From Melastoma dodecandrum (Eukaryota > Streptophyta > Magnoliopsida > Myrtales > Melastomataceae), in contig JARUPY010000083.1 in NCBI GenBank assembly GCA_029817715.1, positions 310,001-374,000 on the forward strand: a DNA stretch of 64,000 nucleotides, given 5' to 3'. Below, in pieces: positions 53,071 to 64,000 of this stretch. The notes beneath the pieces are model-generated. The model ran no database searches. It worked only from the letters and a program-made list of their open reading frames with translations, and was not told the DNA's origin. The first letter of the stretch is position 1; each line of letters opens with the position of its first letter. The position numbers and the translations under genes were made by a program.

Positions 53071-53932
53071 TGATACGGAGACGGCAAGGAATAGATGATT
53101 TCTATACCAAAAACGAAGGGGAACGTCACTAAAGGTGCGTAATGGAGTGACGTGGGGTATGGATGGAAGGATGTGTTCAGGGTGCGGCTGGAAATGGAGT
53201 TGAACTAGGATAGATGAAACTAGGTTGCGAACAACCACCACGGATACAGATTCACCACCGTGATAGAAGAACTCGATAAACTCATTTGGCCGTGGATACA
53301 GATATACCACTACGAACAAGACGAGGGCGAAGCACAACGTGGAGGATACAGTTACCACCACCATCAGTTGATACGCTCAACTCAATCCACACTTGGAATC
53401 CACCAAATGAAGAACGAGGTTGAAGGAGAATTCACTCACTTCGGATAGAAAGACACAAGTCTAATAAAGAGGCTTATAATTTGATCAAAGTTATTTGAAA
53501 GCTTACAAGGCAGCCCATTATATAGGGATCACCTAAACAAGAACTTAGATGCAAGATGATGAATATAGACTAGATGCATGCACGACTAGATTCATGGATG
53601 CACCAAAAATGGATTATTATAAATGCAACAAACTTAAATGCAGGTGCATGATTGATTAGATGTATGAATAGAGGAACGGGAAATTGGTTCAGCTTCTCCG
53701 AGACTCTTCGGCTTCGTGACCCTTCAACTTCGAATCTTTAAGTCGTCGCCTAGAGTGAATGTCGCCTAAATGATCGTCGCCTGGTGTCGCCTGAATGATC
53801 GTCGCCTGGTCTAGTCGCTTGAAGTTGTCGCTCAATCCTCCGTCGCTCAGTCAATCGCTGATGAGCAAAGTGAGTCCACTTCGGGAGGGCGATGGAGGGG
53901 GCATGGGTTAGTTGTCGACCGTCCTTGTATCA
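53071..53932 (-). repeat. Inverted full LTR of the same gypsy family
   Basis: 862 bp, reverse complement of 48988-49837 with moderate divergence. Both ends are complete (TGATAC...GTATCA). It is bordered on each side by CAAGA. Confidence 0.85.
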
Positions 53933-55319
53933 CAAGATGAGCCTGTAAGCACTCAAGAGACAACCACAAAGAGTCAGAGAACAAAAGAGATAAAACATGA
54001 ATTGGTTCCTCACACAGCAGGCCCAGACTTCTCACATAGCGAAGTCGGGGTATCCGTCCTACACTCAGTTCGAACGTGCATGGTTACCGTAGCCGTGACT
54101 CACTACACTGCACACCTAGTGCCTAGGGTGGAATTTTCAATTCCGACGGCTCCTACACAACCTAATCTACTGTCCCTCTGTATTAGGAGGTCGAGACTTC
54201 TACACAGCACCCATGTGCTCGGGCAGACCTCTTTCCACTCCGGCGGCATTTCCGACTCATGTTCTACCCTGCAGGCACGAGACTTCTGGCATGCAACCGC
54301 AAGTGCGTGTCTAACTGCTCAAACTCCATAGGCTCGAGAATTCCCTACGAAAAGACATGACAAAACGGTTTTTTGCCGATGGGTCAACAACTGGTTACCG
54401 AATTCAGAACAGGTATTCACTTAGCTTCCCTTAGATGATTCGTCAGCCACTCGTTGAACGCACCACGGATACTCAATCCCTTTCACGACGATCAAGGTCG
54501 CACTCAACCTTTGACACTCCTACAAGCAGATTGCAAAAGGTAAGAACCAGGTGATCACTTTGCACCTTTCATTCTCCACCGATCCTCAAAGCTTCACTCG
54601 GATCACACAGGCTTTGGATAGCCACACAAACCACTCAGACGCACAAAGGAAATTTGGTCTCACTTCCTAGTCTGATTTTAATGGGGAAAGATGTCCAAAT
54701 GTGTTAGGACAATCTTCGTGATTTGTTTCCAAAAATTGCACACAGGTATGAGCAGACGTCTACTTAACGGTCACTACGTCAGAGAAAGTAAGTTCCCAAC
54801 GGTAACTTTCCTTAGTTAATATAAATCATCCGAATGAGATAATTTGTTTCCATGATTTGTAATATAACTATCCAAATAATAATCTTATCTGAACAATTAT
54901 TAAAATCAAAAGATAATCAATATTATCTGATTTAACATTTTATCTCTTTACAGCGTAACACTAAAGAAGATCAGGATGAAATATTTTGTTTCCAAATATA
55001 AACTTGGAAAGCTAATCTCATAATATTGAGTTGCCTAAACGTATGAATTGAAGATATTTAAATAACATTCAACGTATTTAGACAATCAAACATATATCCT
55101 AAATTAATTAGGAAATATTTATTTCCATATATTCATTGAGTAAGAGTATTATTACAATAACAGTTTATCGTAAAACAGCAACATGCGGTTTATGCTAGCT
55201 GTGACTCAACAACACTCTTCTCAAGCTCATCACTAAAGATAAGCATATGATTCATGAAGCAATATTGCGGACCACAAGTAACTCGTTACTTAAGTTCATT
55301 ATCAAAACATGGGTCAACA

Positions 55320-55779
55320 ACATCATGCACAATAATTATGATATATAAGATGTGACGACTAGCGTGAGAAGGACAACTCCGATGAATTAGCTTGTTCTCC
55401 AATGGGACGTTAGTCTTCTTGCCGTTGTAGAAATCGCACAGTTATCTGCGGTAGGAAATCCCCTCGAAGATCGATGACCAAGGCAACAAATTAATTAGAG
55501 ACGAATTTTAAAAGTGAGGAGAACTAGAAATTTATATTACAGAAGTATCAGTGGAGGTTAATTCTGGAACTAGGATTAGGGAAGACATGACAAAAGCGAG
55601 AAGGAAGGAAGAGATGGAGGAGAAAAGAAGACTGGGCTTGTGTTCATTAGTTAGAATTCCTTTTTGTTTTGTAATTTTTTTATTACAGGGGACCAATTTT
55701 ATGACAACAAACTACGGACTAGGAAAGAATAGGATTACCCCCATCAACAAGATTCATGTCTTTGTTTAACTCTCCGTCC
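55320..55779. other. Stretch between the solo LTR and the Tork-like element
   Basis: 460 bases. A 72-residue frame at 55551-55769 has no recognisable motif. This is the other half of the locus interrupted by the solo LTR. Confidence 0.35.
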
Positions 55780-57039
55780 TGTTGGGTTTCCACATGGCGT
55801 AGTGGAAGCTCGTTTCAAAAAAAATAATGTCCGAAACCGATCCCGGATCAATGTGATACGTATAAATCGAGTAATAAAACACATTAAATAAATCGTACCT
55901 CGTGATCTTGAAATATTTTCAATGCGACCATCTTCTAGAGCCTCAAACATGACTCCTCTAGAAGTATTCACGCACACGTCACATGAACAACTCGAACTCA
56001 CTCTCGATTGCTAGCCCTTCGGAATTGTTTCTCTATCCCTTGGAAGCCTTGGCCAAATGTTCTTCCTTTCTATGGCCGAATGCTTTCTTTCTTTCTTGGC
56101 GAAAAAACACCCACTGACTAATTTCCTCTCTGAAATATGTTGCTAGATGGTCACCTTAGTCTGAGGAAATCAGTCGTAGGTTACCTTTTGCAGTTACACG
56201 GATGGTTGTATATACGAAGGCAGTGTACATCCATACACAGACTAAGGTAACCATCTAGCAACAGTTTTCAGTCACCCAACGTAATAGAATATTGGTCATG
56301 AACCAAAACCACTATGAACCGATTACTGTGTAATTCAAGCTCTTCATCTCACCGACATCCCGATTAATTCAGTGCATCATGCGTCATCACTGAATTAATC
56401 GTTTTAATTGATTTCTGAGATATAATAGATCTTAACTTCAATGATAAACATTCATCCACGGCCGTGTGTTTAAAATCACTAATATCTCAATCAAGTGGCC
56501 AGGATGTCAACTCTCTAATCCAAGAGAGCAATGAATCTTATATTGACTCAACATTATCCTCTCTACGCTTCGTCATACACCCAATAACCATATCATTCAC
56601 AATCCGATTAAAGACTGCTTTTAACGGCATCAAAGTGCATAACTCCACACATAAAATAAATGAAGGTCTCAAGTCAGGAGATCAGTTACACTCGTTCAAC
56701 AAGGGAAGTGACCAATGACGCTTAACATGTGATATTCTCTATAAACGGGTCATGTCTAGTGTACCCTAAGCTTAGGCACCCCTAAGTATAACTTGGGCAT
56801 CCATCCTTTGGTCTAACTCGACCTAAGTTATACTCAGCGTTGATCTAGATGTTCATGTCCCCTCTAAACATCTATCTGATCAAGGACAATTTTAGATTAA
56901 CTAATAATCAATCTGCGGGACTTTACCGTAAATTAATTATGAGCAAAAAAGTAATTAATAAACAGTAAATACTTGCCTTTATTAACAACTATTCACATAC
57001 ATTACAAAGTGTCTTGGCACATATGTGCACACACTAACA
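55780..57039 (-). repeat. 3' LTR of the Tork-like element
   Basis: 1260 bp with TG...CA ends as seen on plus (TGTTGGGTTTCC...CACTAACA). A 126-bp foldback sequence lies inside at 56138-56263. Confidence 0.75.
56138..56263. repeat. 126-bp foldback sequence within the LTR
   Basis: TGTTGCTAGATGGTCACCTT and AGTCT at the left are mirrored by AGACT and AAGGTAACCATCTAGCAACA at the right: a 25-bp stem with one mismatch and about 76 bases of loop. It may be a tiny MITE or a structural part of the LTR. Confidence 0.8.
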
Positions 57040-57059
57040 ATCTCCCACTTGCACTATTG

Positions 57060-58660
57060 CTAAGAACTATGGACTCTCAGTCCTAGGACCCTCACATGGG
57101 ACTCATGTTTCTTCTGAGGTAAGTCCTTAGTGAGTGGATCTGCAATGTTCTCGCTAGTGTCTACTTTACTTACCAACACATCACCCCTCTGAACTATTTC
57201 TCTAAGGATGTGATATTTCCGCAATACATGCTTGGATCGCTGGTGAGACCTTGGTTCCTTTGCTTGTGCTATGGCAACATTATTGTCACGGTATAACAAA
57301 CTTGGACCATGACAACTAGGAACCACTTCAAGTTCTATCGTAAAATTCTTGATCCAAACAGCTTCTTTGCCGTTTCTGAAGCTGCTATGTACATGGACTT
57401 TGCTGTAGAACCTGCAACTGTTTCTTGCTTCGAACTTTTCTAGCAAACAGCTGCTCCATTTAGACAAAATACGTAACCTAGCTACGATTTCAGATCATCA
57501 CGATCTGTCTGAAAATTGGCGTCAGTATATCCTCTGACAACCAATTCATCATATCCTCCATAGACTAAGAACATATCATTTGTTCTTCTTAAATACTTGA
57601 GGATAGTCTTGATTGCTGTCCAATGACACTCTCCAGAATCACCCAGATATCTACCTGTCATGCTCAATGCATACGAAACATCAGGTCTTGTACATATCAT
57701 GGCATACATGATGAATCCAATAGCCGAAGCATATGGTATCCTGCCCATCCTCTTTTTCTCCTTTAGTGTCCGTGGACACATCGCCTTGGATAGTTGTATA
57801 CCATGTGACTTAGACAAGAATCCTCTCTTGGAATCTTACTGAATCCTTTTAGTACCTTGTTAATATATGTACTTTGACTTAATCCTAACAGCCATCTTTG
57901 TCGATCTCGGTATATTCTAATACCCAAGATATAAGTCGTTTCCCCAAGATCTTTCATTGCAAAACATTTCTTCAGCCAATCTTTAGTAGATTATAGGCTG
58001 AACTTGTCATTGCCAATAAGAAGTATATCGTCAACACTAAGAAGACAATACTGCTCCCACTAACCTTCTTGTAAACGCAAAGTTCATTTGGATTCTTGAT
58101 GAAGCCAAAATCTTTGACTGCTTCATCAAATCTTATGTTCCAGCTTCGAGACGTTTGCTTTAATCCATAAATGAATCTCTTCAGCTTACATACCTTATCT
58201 GTATTCTCAAACGTTATAAAACCAGGAGGTTGTACCATGTACACTTCCTCATCTAACCTTCCATTTAGGAAATTAGTTTTTTTACATCCATTTGCCAAAT
58301 TTCTTAATCCTTGTAAGCTGCAATAGCAAGTAAAATCCGAATAGACTTCGGCATTACAATCGGCGAAAATGTTTCATCATAGTCGATCCCTTGACGCTGA
58401 GTGAAACGTTTTACCACTAGCCTTGCTTTATAGGTACAAATATACCCTTTCATGTCGATCTTCTTCTTGAAGACCCACTTGCATCTAATAGGCTTTACTC
58501 CAATTGGTGCATCTACCAACTCCCAACCTTGGTTGGTATACATGGAGTCCATTTCAAAATTCATGGCATCTAGACATTTCTCGGAATCTATTGAAGCAAC
58601 AGCTTCCTCGTAAGTCAACGGTTCGTCGTTCTCGACAAGTCGTACATCCTCATGTTGCGT
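57060..58660 (-). pseudogene. Copia RT and RNase H, broken
   Basis: On minus from 58618: [59 protein letters not shown] and IRILLAIAAY; next frame NFLNGRLDEEVYMVQPPGFI, LKRFIYGLKQTSRSWN. The catalytic YxDD motif falls in a damaged stretch around 58010-58060. RNase H follows: LGIRIYRDRQRWLLGLSQ, IPYASAIGFIMYAMICTRPD, the YGGYDELVVRGYTDANFQTD block, then EPRSHQRSKHVLRKYHILRE and NIADPLTKDLP to 57060. At least five frame breaks. Confidence 0.8.
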
Positions 58661-59688
58661 TACGATCCACCCATATCTCTCGGGTTATCGATGTACTCTT
58701 GTAGACCTACGTATATCTTCCGTTTCTTGAACAGGTTCTGGTAATAGAGTCACTTGCATTTGTGGTTCTATCTACATATCCAACTGTTCATTTTCCAACC
58801 CGTCTGTAGTGTCTATAATTTCTTCCAGACTTATTTTACTCCTACTACTTCTTTTAGAAATAAATTCTCTTTCTAAGAAGGTAGCATATCAAGCCACAAT
58901 AACTTTGTGCTCACTTGGAAGATAGAAATGTATGCAGCCGTTTCTAAGGCATAACCCCATAACGATAATGGAAGGCTTGCATGACTCATCATTGATCTAA
59001 CCATATCCATGAGTGTGCAGTTTCTCCTTTTTGAAACACCATTCCACTCTGGCGTTCGAGAAGGTGTAAGTTGTGAAATTATACCACAATCCTTGAGGTA
59101 ATCAATGAATTCTTGACTAAGATACTCGCCCCCTCAATCACTTCGATGGATCTTAATCTTTTTGTCAAGTTGGTTTTCTACTTCATTCTTAAACTCCTTA
59201 AACTTTTCAGGAGTTTCTGACTTTTGTCGCATTAAATAGATATATACATATTTGCTAAAATCATTTGTAAAAGTCATGAAGTAGATATATACTCATCTGG
59301 CCTGAACTGACAATGGTCCACACACATCACTGTATATGAGTTCTAGCAGTTCATTCGCTCTTTCTCCAATCTTGGAAAAAATGCTTCTTGGTCATCTTAC
59401 CATGTAGACAAGCTTCACATGTGTCAATGGATTCTAATTCAAATGAATCCAAACACCCATCACTGAGTAACTTAGCAATGTGTTTCTCGTTTATATGACC
59501 AAGTCTAAAATGCCAAAGGTAAGTTGGATTTGAGTCACACAATTTGAAATCTCGATCCGGGCACTTTCTTGGAAGAGCTCACGCAAATTGATATTAATCT
59601 CCCTAGCCCTCATATTTTCGTGTTGCTTCTGCAACTCTGGAGACATTGCAGATAGCATGAGACATTGCACATCAATGGCATCTTCCAC
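58661..59688 (-). pseudogene. Copia integrase and gag remnants joined by deletion
   Basis: On minus, 59688 begins MEDAIDVQCLMLSAMSPELQ, QKQHENMRAREININLRELF, the copia gag core. Within 60 codons this passes into YLWHFRLGHINEKHIAKLLS and CEACLHGKMTKK, the integrase zinc domain; the rest of gag and the protease are deleted. Further integrase pieces (the FSKYVYIYLM...KSETPEKFKEF region, then ISQLTPSRTPEWNGV-like) lie in broken frames between 59350 and 59040. Confidence 0.7.
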
Positions 59689-59699
59689 ATAATAGTATG

Positions 59700-60050
59700 C
59701 ACATCAATTCATAGCAGGACCGAATACTCAAATACTATAGTATGCACACAACTGAGCTGTACCTACACACCATATTCATTAAGTAGGCAGTATTCGCCAG
59801 TCACAAAACCATGTGCCCATCGATATTCTTAACTTGGGTTAATATTTTCTGAAACCACTTGCCCATCAAATCAATTGACCTTAGCTGGGCTAACAAATCA
59901 ATTAATCTGAGTTAAGTCGACCCATTAATAATTTATGAAAAACTACAACTTTACTAACGTGAGGCCACAACTGAGCTGTACCGACTCACAAAGTACGTCG
60001 ACTATTTTCATTATCACTGTATTCAAAGGTTTAGATACAAATTTTTTTTG
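59700..60050. other. Unassigned stretch left of the minisatellite
   Basis: Contains two related TATAGTATGCACA-type and ACAACTGAGCTGTACC repeats (59745-59765, 59965-59985). No gene seen. Confidence 0.35.
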
Positions 60051-60480
60051 TAATGATTACTGGGGAGGTTCGCTTCATAGGAAGCTTGGTCTGTCTAGGA
60101 TTGTTTGTACACGAAGGTTCATGTGCAAAACTTTGATATAATGATTACATGAAGGTTCATTATACATGAGTTCGTTCTGTTCAACAAAATTCATATATGA
60201 AGGATTATGTGCAAAATTTCATGTAATGACTACAGAGGGGTTCCTTCTACTGGAAGTTCATTCTGCTCAGTAAAGATCGTAAAGGAAGGTTCAGGTACAA
60301 ACTTTCCTATAATGATTATGAGATTGATCGTTTTACAAGAAGTTTAGCATGTTCAAAATAGTTCGTACCTAAATGTTCAGTTATGAACATTCCTATAATG
60401 ATTATGGGAAAGTTTCATTATACATTAATTTAGTTTTGTCCAAGATAGTTTAGACTTTGTGTTAAGTTTATGCCCTTTTA
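60051..60480. repeat. Diverged 86-bp tandem repeat
   Basis: TAATGA(T/C)TA landmarks occur at 60051, 60139, 60224, 60310 and 60396, i.e. every 85-88 bases, each followed by a GAAGGTTC-type motif and a TTCTG(T/C)TCA motif. Five copies with heavy divergence; an incomplete copy may precede the first. Confidence 0.75.
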
Positions 60481-61480
60481 ATAGTTATTAATATTATTAA
60501 AATTTTGTTGTTCATTATAGAATTGTCCAAGTGTAACAATTTATGTAAATTTATTATTGCATTTCTTTAGATAAATGTTTTCGAATAAAATTTGAATCTA
60601 CTACTCAAACATTATAATTATTATAGTCGTAGTAATATTTGTAATTTTTTTGTTTTGAAAGTTTAGTTATTTATGCTCATGAATCAATGACTTTGAATGC
60701 AAATTTTGAACCACCAACAATATTATTAAAGTGAATTTTGTACAAATTTTATTGCAGAGTTTGAATTTGAACGTGGTCACGTCATGAACAATCCATTGAC
60801 CAAGAACAACTCATCATTCCGTACTATAAATAGACATTACATTTTCTTCTGTATGCATATTTTCCCCTATGTGATAACTAACTCCTGACATACACAATTT
60901 AGCTATGGCAACTGCAGACGAAGGTGGCGGCAGAAAGTTGGAGGAAGTAGACCTGTTCTTCTGGCAATGTTAACCGACCAATGAAACGCGTTCGTTCGAT
61001 GATTCCATTCCCATATTCGAACGCTGCTACGATGTCTTTTCATGTCATCTTTGAGCAAGACAAAAGTGGATATAAACTTTTAGATGCACTTCCTCGACTA
61101 TCTATTGGGTGTCTACCAGCCACTAAATGAGCACACGAGGTACATGCTTTATTATCAATAACCTTGAGGGGTTGAGTGGTTTATCAAACGAAATTATCAA
61201 CAAAAGATTGAAGAATGATTGAGTGGCATGGCGTTATCAATTTTTCTTATACAGGATGGTCTAACAATTATGTTGTTTATGCCTATTGATAACTCTAAGA
61301 AATTAGAATTATATCTCTCATTTAGAAGCCTAATGAGTGTTAGATATCCGACATTTATCTGTAAATATAGTTAGTTGCATGTTATTTTCGATTTAGTCAT
61401 GTTACATTGGTACTTTTGTATTTGCGACTTTCATTGTAGGAGAAGTGGTTGATACGAAGCAAAAATCATGTCCCAAAAGA
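60481..61480. other. AT-rich stretch with a possible orphan promoter
   Basis: A consensus-like TATA box (CTATAAATAG, about 60824) is followed 82 bases later by an ATG at 60905 that opens only 22 codons (MATADEGGGRKLEEVDLFFW plus two). The spacing is that of a real promoter and leader, so this may be a gene cut short by mutation or a retrotransposon leader. No family recognised. Confidence 0.3.
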
Positions 61481-61514
61481 TATTTGGATATATAGAGGCA
61501 AGGTCTTTTAGTCA

Positions 61515-61960
61515 GGAAGTTGTGGAAACACGACGGGCGAAGGCTTGCGGGGAAAACAACTACAAGGTGATAAAGGTCACCAGGCGACAAAAATAGATGA
61601 AGCAACAGTCAACTGAGCGAACGAGAAAATCTCGACAGGCAAAGGTTAATGGGCGGCACGATTGATCGGTGACTGTCATGGAATGATGTGGGAGATCTCA
61701 AAAGCATGGAATGAAATAGTTGCCAAGGGTATTCAAAAGGAAATGATATATTCTACGAGAACTTAGTGTGGCCACGAAGATGTGGTGTGGCCACACAAGC
61801 GTAGTAGATTTGGAAGGTCTGGGTGGCCACACGAGGATCTGGTGTGGCCACGCAGGACGAGAAGATCTTTTTATATTATTTCCTTAAACCTTTGGTGATT
61901 CGAGATATTTGCCCTAGTTATAAAAGGGACTTAAGTCGTGGATTGCTAAAGCAGACTGGG
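61515..61960 (+). repeat. LTR-like fragment related to 24084-24790
   Basis: Shares with 24160-24370 the blocks ACCAGGCGACA, GAGCGAACGAG, (A/T)AATGGGC(A/G), TTGCCAAG and AAAGGA(A/G)AT(G)ATATTC in the same order. A GTGTGGCCAC motif cluster lies at 61760-61860. TATA-like TTATAAAAGGG is at about 61919. Ends not defined. Confidence 0.5.
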
Positions 61961-62059
61961 GCTGCTAGATGATCGACAAAAGGGGAGAGATTGGAGAAGA
62001 CGATGGAAATTTTCTTTACTTTTCTTTTCATGTTTTGCTTTTCTGTTAACAAGCGGAAC

Positions 62060-62755
62060 TAAACTCTTTATCTAGGATGGTGATGAACCGATTCGTATAA
62101 TTGATTGTCCAAATTCTTTTCGAAATCAATTCATGAAGTTTTGCGTTTGCTTATGTTCTCTTGTGCTTAATGCTTGCATATCGGGTTGATCACCGATTTG
62201 TTTGATTTTATCCTTTAGTGGACTCGAGAGAGGGACTTAGGATTAGAAGAAGGATAATATAACATAGGTTAAGTATGTGAGATTGGGTTAACTCATAGGA
62301 GTATAGAGATATACACTCATAGATAACCAAGACAACAATTGGCACTTAAAAAGGGTTATAGTTGCGTGTACATCACTATAGAGATATAGGTTTACAGGAA
62401 ATTATAATTCACCGTTACAAACTCGAGAGAGGTCTAACGAACTATAAGAATTGTGGTTAGTAAACGTGAAACCGAGGGAATTAAGGAAGAGAGTGTGGAT
62501 ATTTCACGAACCACAGGGGATTCATAGTCCTGGTTTTTCATCCATTTATTTATTCTATACTTGCTTTTGTTTAGTTGGTATTTTTATTCTTACATTAAAT
62601 ATTTTAAAACAATCAAAACTCTACTTTGACTAAATTGAGATTTCTTAGGTTAAATATCAACAAAATATTCTGAACAATCTTCGTGGGACAATACTTTTAC
62701 TCATCACTTTACTACTTGTTTGACCCATATGCTTGCGTGTGCGTTTCGGCGAACA
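62060..62755 (+). repeat. Diverged Athila-type LTR remnant, plus orientation
   Basis: Collinear with the reverse complement of 17721-18330: TTAATGC, GATCACCGA, ACTCG(G/A)GAGAG, CACTATAG(G/A)GATATAGGTTTAC, GGTTAGTAAAC, CTTCGTGGGA and ACTTGTT(T)G near the end, finishing about GGCGAACA at 62755. Much older than the copies at 17.7 and 23.4 kb. Confidence 0.65.
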
Positions 62756-63640
62756 TCTATGCATGTCGTATGTATATGTATGTTGGCCGTGAGCAACTAA
62801 AGACATACCATATACATTTCTTGTTCGATTTTGGGCAAAACTTGTCAACATGGATTGTTCATGTTTCGCAAGTTGGAAGCATGGATGCAAGTGCATAGGA
62901 ACTGTGCCATCAGAACATTCTGAGTTTAGGACACTACTTTAGACTTGATGATTTCAAGAGACAACTACTTCCATTAACAATGCACAGGATGTCTACGACT
63001 CGCATAGCCCAAACCTACTTACCGGCATAGAGTATGATGTTGTAGATCACATAATAAGACTTCAACACTTCAACGAATCCCATATATGACGAAATTGGTA
63101 AGGAGAGCTTCTATTTGTTAATAAAAGCATGAATGCTCGATCATGAATATTTTCGGCGATGTCGATGATGACTTTAATGTTACTATCGCGGTAAGCAATG
63201 TAGTTACTTTGATCTATCCAATATCGAGTTACTTGTGAATTGGACATCATACTTCAAATTCTGATGGGTTCCTTATTGCAAGATCTAGGCGAGTAGGAGC
63301 GGATATGTTCTTTTACTTGTAATTTTATATATTATTGATGTTTTGAACCTAATGTGCTCTCCTCGTACTTCGTACAAAATTAATGAATGTCGAGTGTGGG
63401 CTTATTGATGCATTTCTATTGAGAATGAAGAAGAGAGATCTTCTTTTGAAGGGGAAAATTCGGTCACGTAGATATTTTATTTAGTCGGAGTTCTATGTCG
63501 CTCTGGTTGTTATTCTAATTATGCCAATTCTAACACTATAAGAAAAAATTTCAGCTCTCGGTCTCCAATGATTAATAACATACAGTTGGGATGGAGTGAT
63601 CAGGGCAGCTCGGAAGTTGTAGAAAACTTCACATTGAGAG
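62756..63640. other. Unassigned stretch
   Basis: No gene, LTR end or tandem repeat was recognised. Short frames on both strands lack motifs. It may be interior of the element whose LTR remnant precedes it. Confidence 0.3.
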
Positions 63641-63716
63641 TTGATGAAAAGGTTGAGAACTAAGATACCGCTGCCTGGCGATACTGAATTTCCCGAGCGA
63701 ATATTACCCGCCGGTA

Positions 63717-63926
63717 ATGGGGTCGGCGCCTCACCCTCCGAGGTACTCCGCGTCCGTGGCCTCTTCGTCGTCGGTTCGTGCGCAGGGCTCGTCGGCTCAA
63801 ATATATCAACCACATTACAAAAGGTTATCTCTTGTTGAAATGGAGAAAAAAAGAGCAAAAGGGCTTTGTTTTTGGTGTGATGAGAAGTACACATTTAATC
63901 ACAAGTGTAACAAAAGATTACATTAA
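63717..63926 (+). pseudogene. Ty3/gypsy gag-pol linker fragment with zinc knuckle
   Basis: 69 codons ending in MEKKRAKGLCFWCDEKYTFN and HKCNKR. The pattern RR/KxKGLCFxCDEKYxxxHKC is the linker between gag and protease in many plant gypsy elements. The preceding Pro/Ser-rich residues (PPRYSASVASSSSVRAQG) fit as well. A stop follows at once, and no protease is seen before the window ends. Confidence 0.65.
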
Positions 63927-64000
63927 TATAATTCTTCAATATAGAATTTCATTAGGTATTGCACAATAAAAATTCAATCAATATTTTACAAGTTATGGAA

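Larger units (their letters stand above)
48984..53932 (+). mobile_element. Composite Ty3/gypsy unit with an inverted LTR at its right end
   Basis: Order: 850-bp LTR (48988-49837), primer-binding site, gag, protease, RT, integrase, purine tract, the first 115 bp of a 3' LTR (52955-53069), then a full LTR in opposite orientation (53071-53932). The pentamer CAAGA flanks the whole unit (48979-48983 and 53933-53937) in the solo LTR target. Four extra bases, TTGA, lie between the left CAAGA and TGATAC. The inner junction also reads CAAGA (53066-53070). Gag and pol are mutated. Protein motifs place it among chromovirus-like gypsy elements. Confidence 0.8.
48333..55319 (-). mobile_element. Solo LTR of the SIRE family, split by a gypsy insertion
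   Basis: Read on minus, 55319-53933 followed by 48983-48333 gives about 2.04 kb that matches the 25660-27774 LTR end to end, more diverged than those two are from each other. Termini are TG...CA; flanking pentamers are ACACC (48328-48332) and ACATC (55320-55324), a target duplication with one mismatch. No internal element sequence remains, so it arose by LTR-LTR recombination. It later received the composite gypsy unit at 48984-53932. Confidence 0.82.
55780..59690 (-). mobile_element. Tork-like Ty1/copia element, internally deleted and 5'-truncated
   Basis: A 3' LTR at 55780-57039 (minus: TGTTAGTGTGTG...AACCCAACA) is preceded on minus by AAGTGGGAGATTG, the conserved purine tract of this group, and by RNase H, RT, integrase and gag remnants in that order going right. 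No 5' LTR or primer-binding site was found beyond about 59690. Every domain carries stops or frameshifts, and gag joins integrase directly. Confidence 0.85.

Noticed and set aside
62451..62898. Short ORFs at 62451-62633 and 62657-62898
   Set aside because: The first lies in, and the other two straddle the end of, a diverged Athila-type LTR remnant; they show no protein motif.

Overview
This window is nuclear DNA of a flowering plant, probably a eudicot; the species cannot be named from the sequence. The evidence is a DYW-class pentatricopeptide-repeat (PPR) gene, a four-exon UPF0548/DUF1990 gene with GT-AG introns, an F-box/DUF295 gene, and a dense load of plant-type LTR retrotransposons (SIRE/Maximus-like, Tork-like, Athila-like, chromovirus-like and a GAG-only TR-GAG-like element) plus PIF/Harbinger and MITE DNA transposons. 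No rRNA, tRNA, CRISPR or prokaryotic operon structure was seen.

Only three host genes look intact: an F-box protein (1340-2584, minus), a UPF0548 protein (exons between 11471 and 12448, plus) and an intronless orthologue of the mitochondrial RNA editing factor MEF1 (45758-47551, plus). Almost everything else is mobile DNA or its decay products.

Layout. 1-760: inverted minisatellite of 32-bp hairpin units. 2819-4234: decayed copia-type element, minus strand. About 4845-5800: dead Ty3/gypsy gag. About 6716-7100: LTR remnant. 13538-14359: MITE with long terminal inverted repeats. About 14490-45195: a mosaic best read as one old PIF/Harbinger transposon, with a broken transposase on plus, a Myb/SANT-like ORF1 remnant on minus and similar terminal regions in opposite orientation. 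It was invaded in turn by a second MITE, an Athila-type deletion derivative, a SIRE-type copia element that is itself rearranged, and a young GAG-only element with a perfect 5-bp target duplication. 48333-55319: a solo SIRE-family LTR on minus, split by a gypsy unit whose right end is an LTR in inverted orientation. 55780-59690: a gutted Tork-like copia element. 59700-64000: minisatellite and diverged LTR debris, ending in a gypsy zinc-knuckle fragment.

How the parts work together. The autonomous-looking coding set is that of the SIRE-type element (gag, protease, integrase, RT, RNase H and an extra 3' ORF), but its pol carries a nonsense codon and a frameshift, and the leader with the primer-binding site is replaced by a second copy of its own 3' flank. 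The Athila, GAG-only, Tork and gypsy elements lack RT or other domains and would depend on partners elsewhere. The host genes sit in the gaps between these nests.
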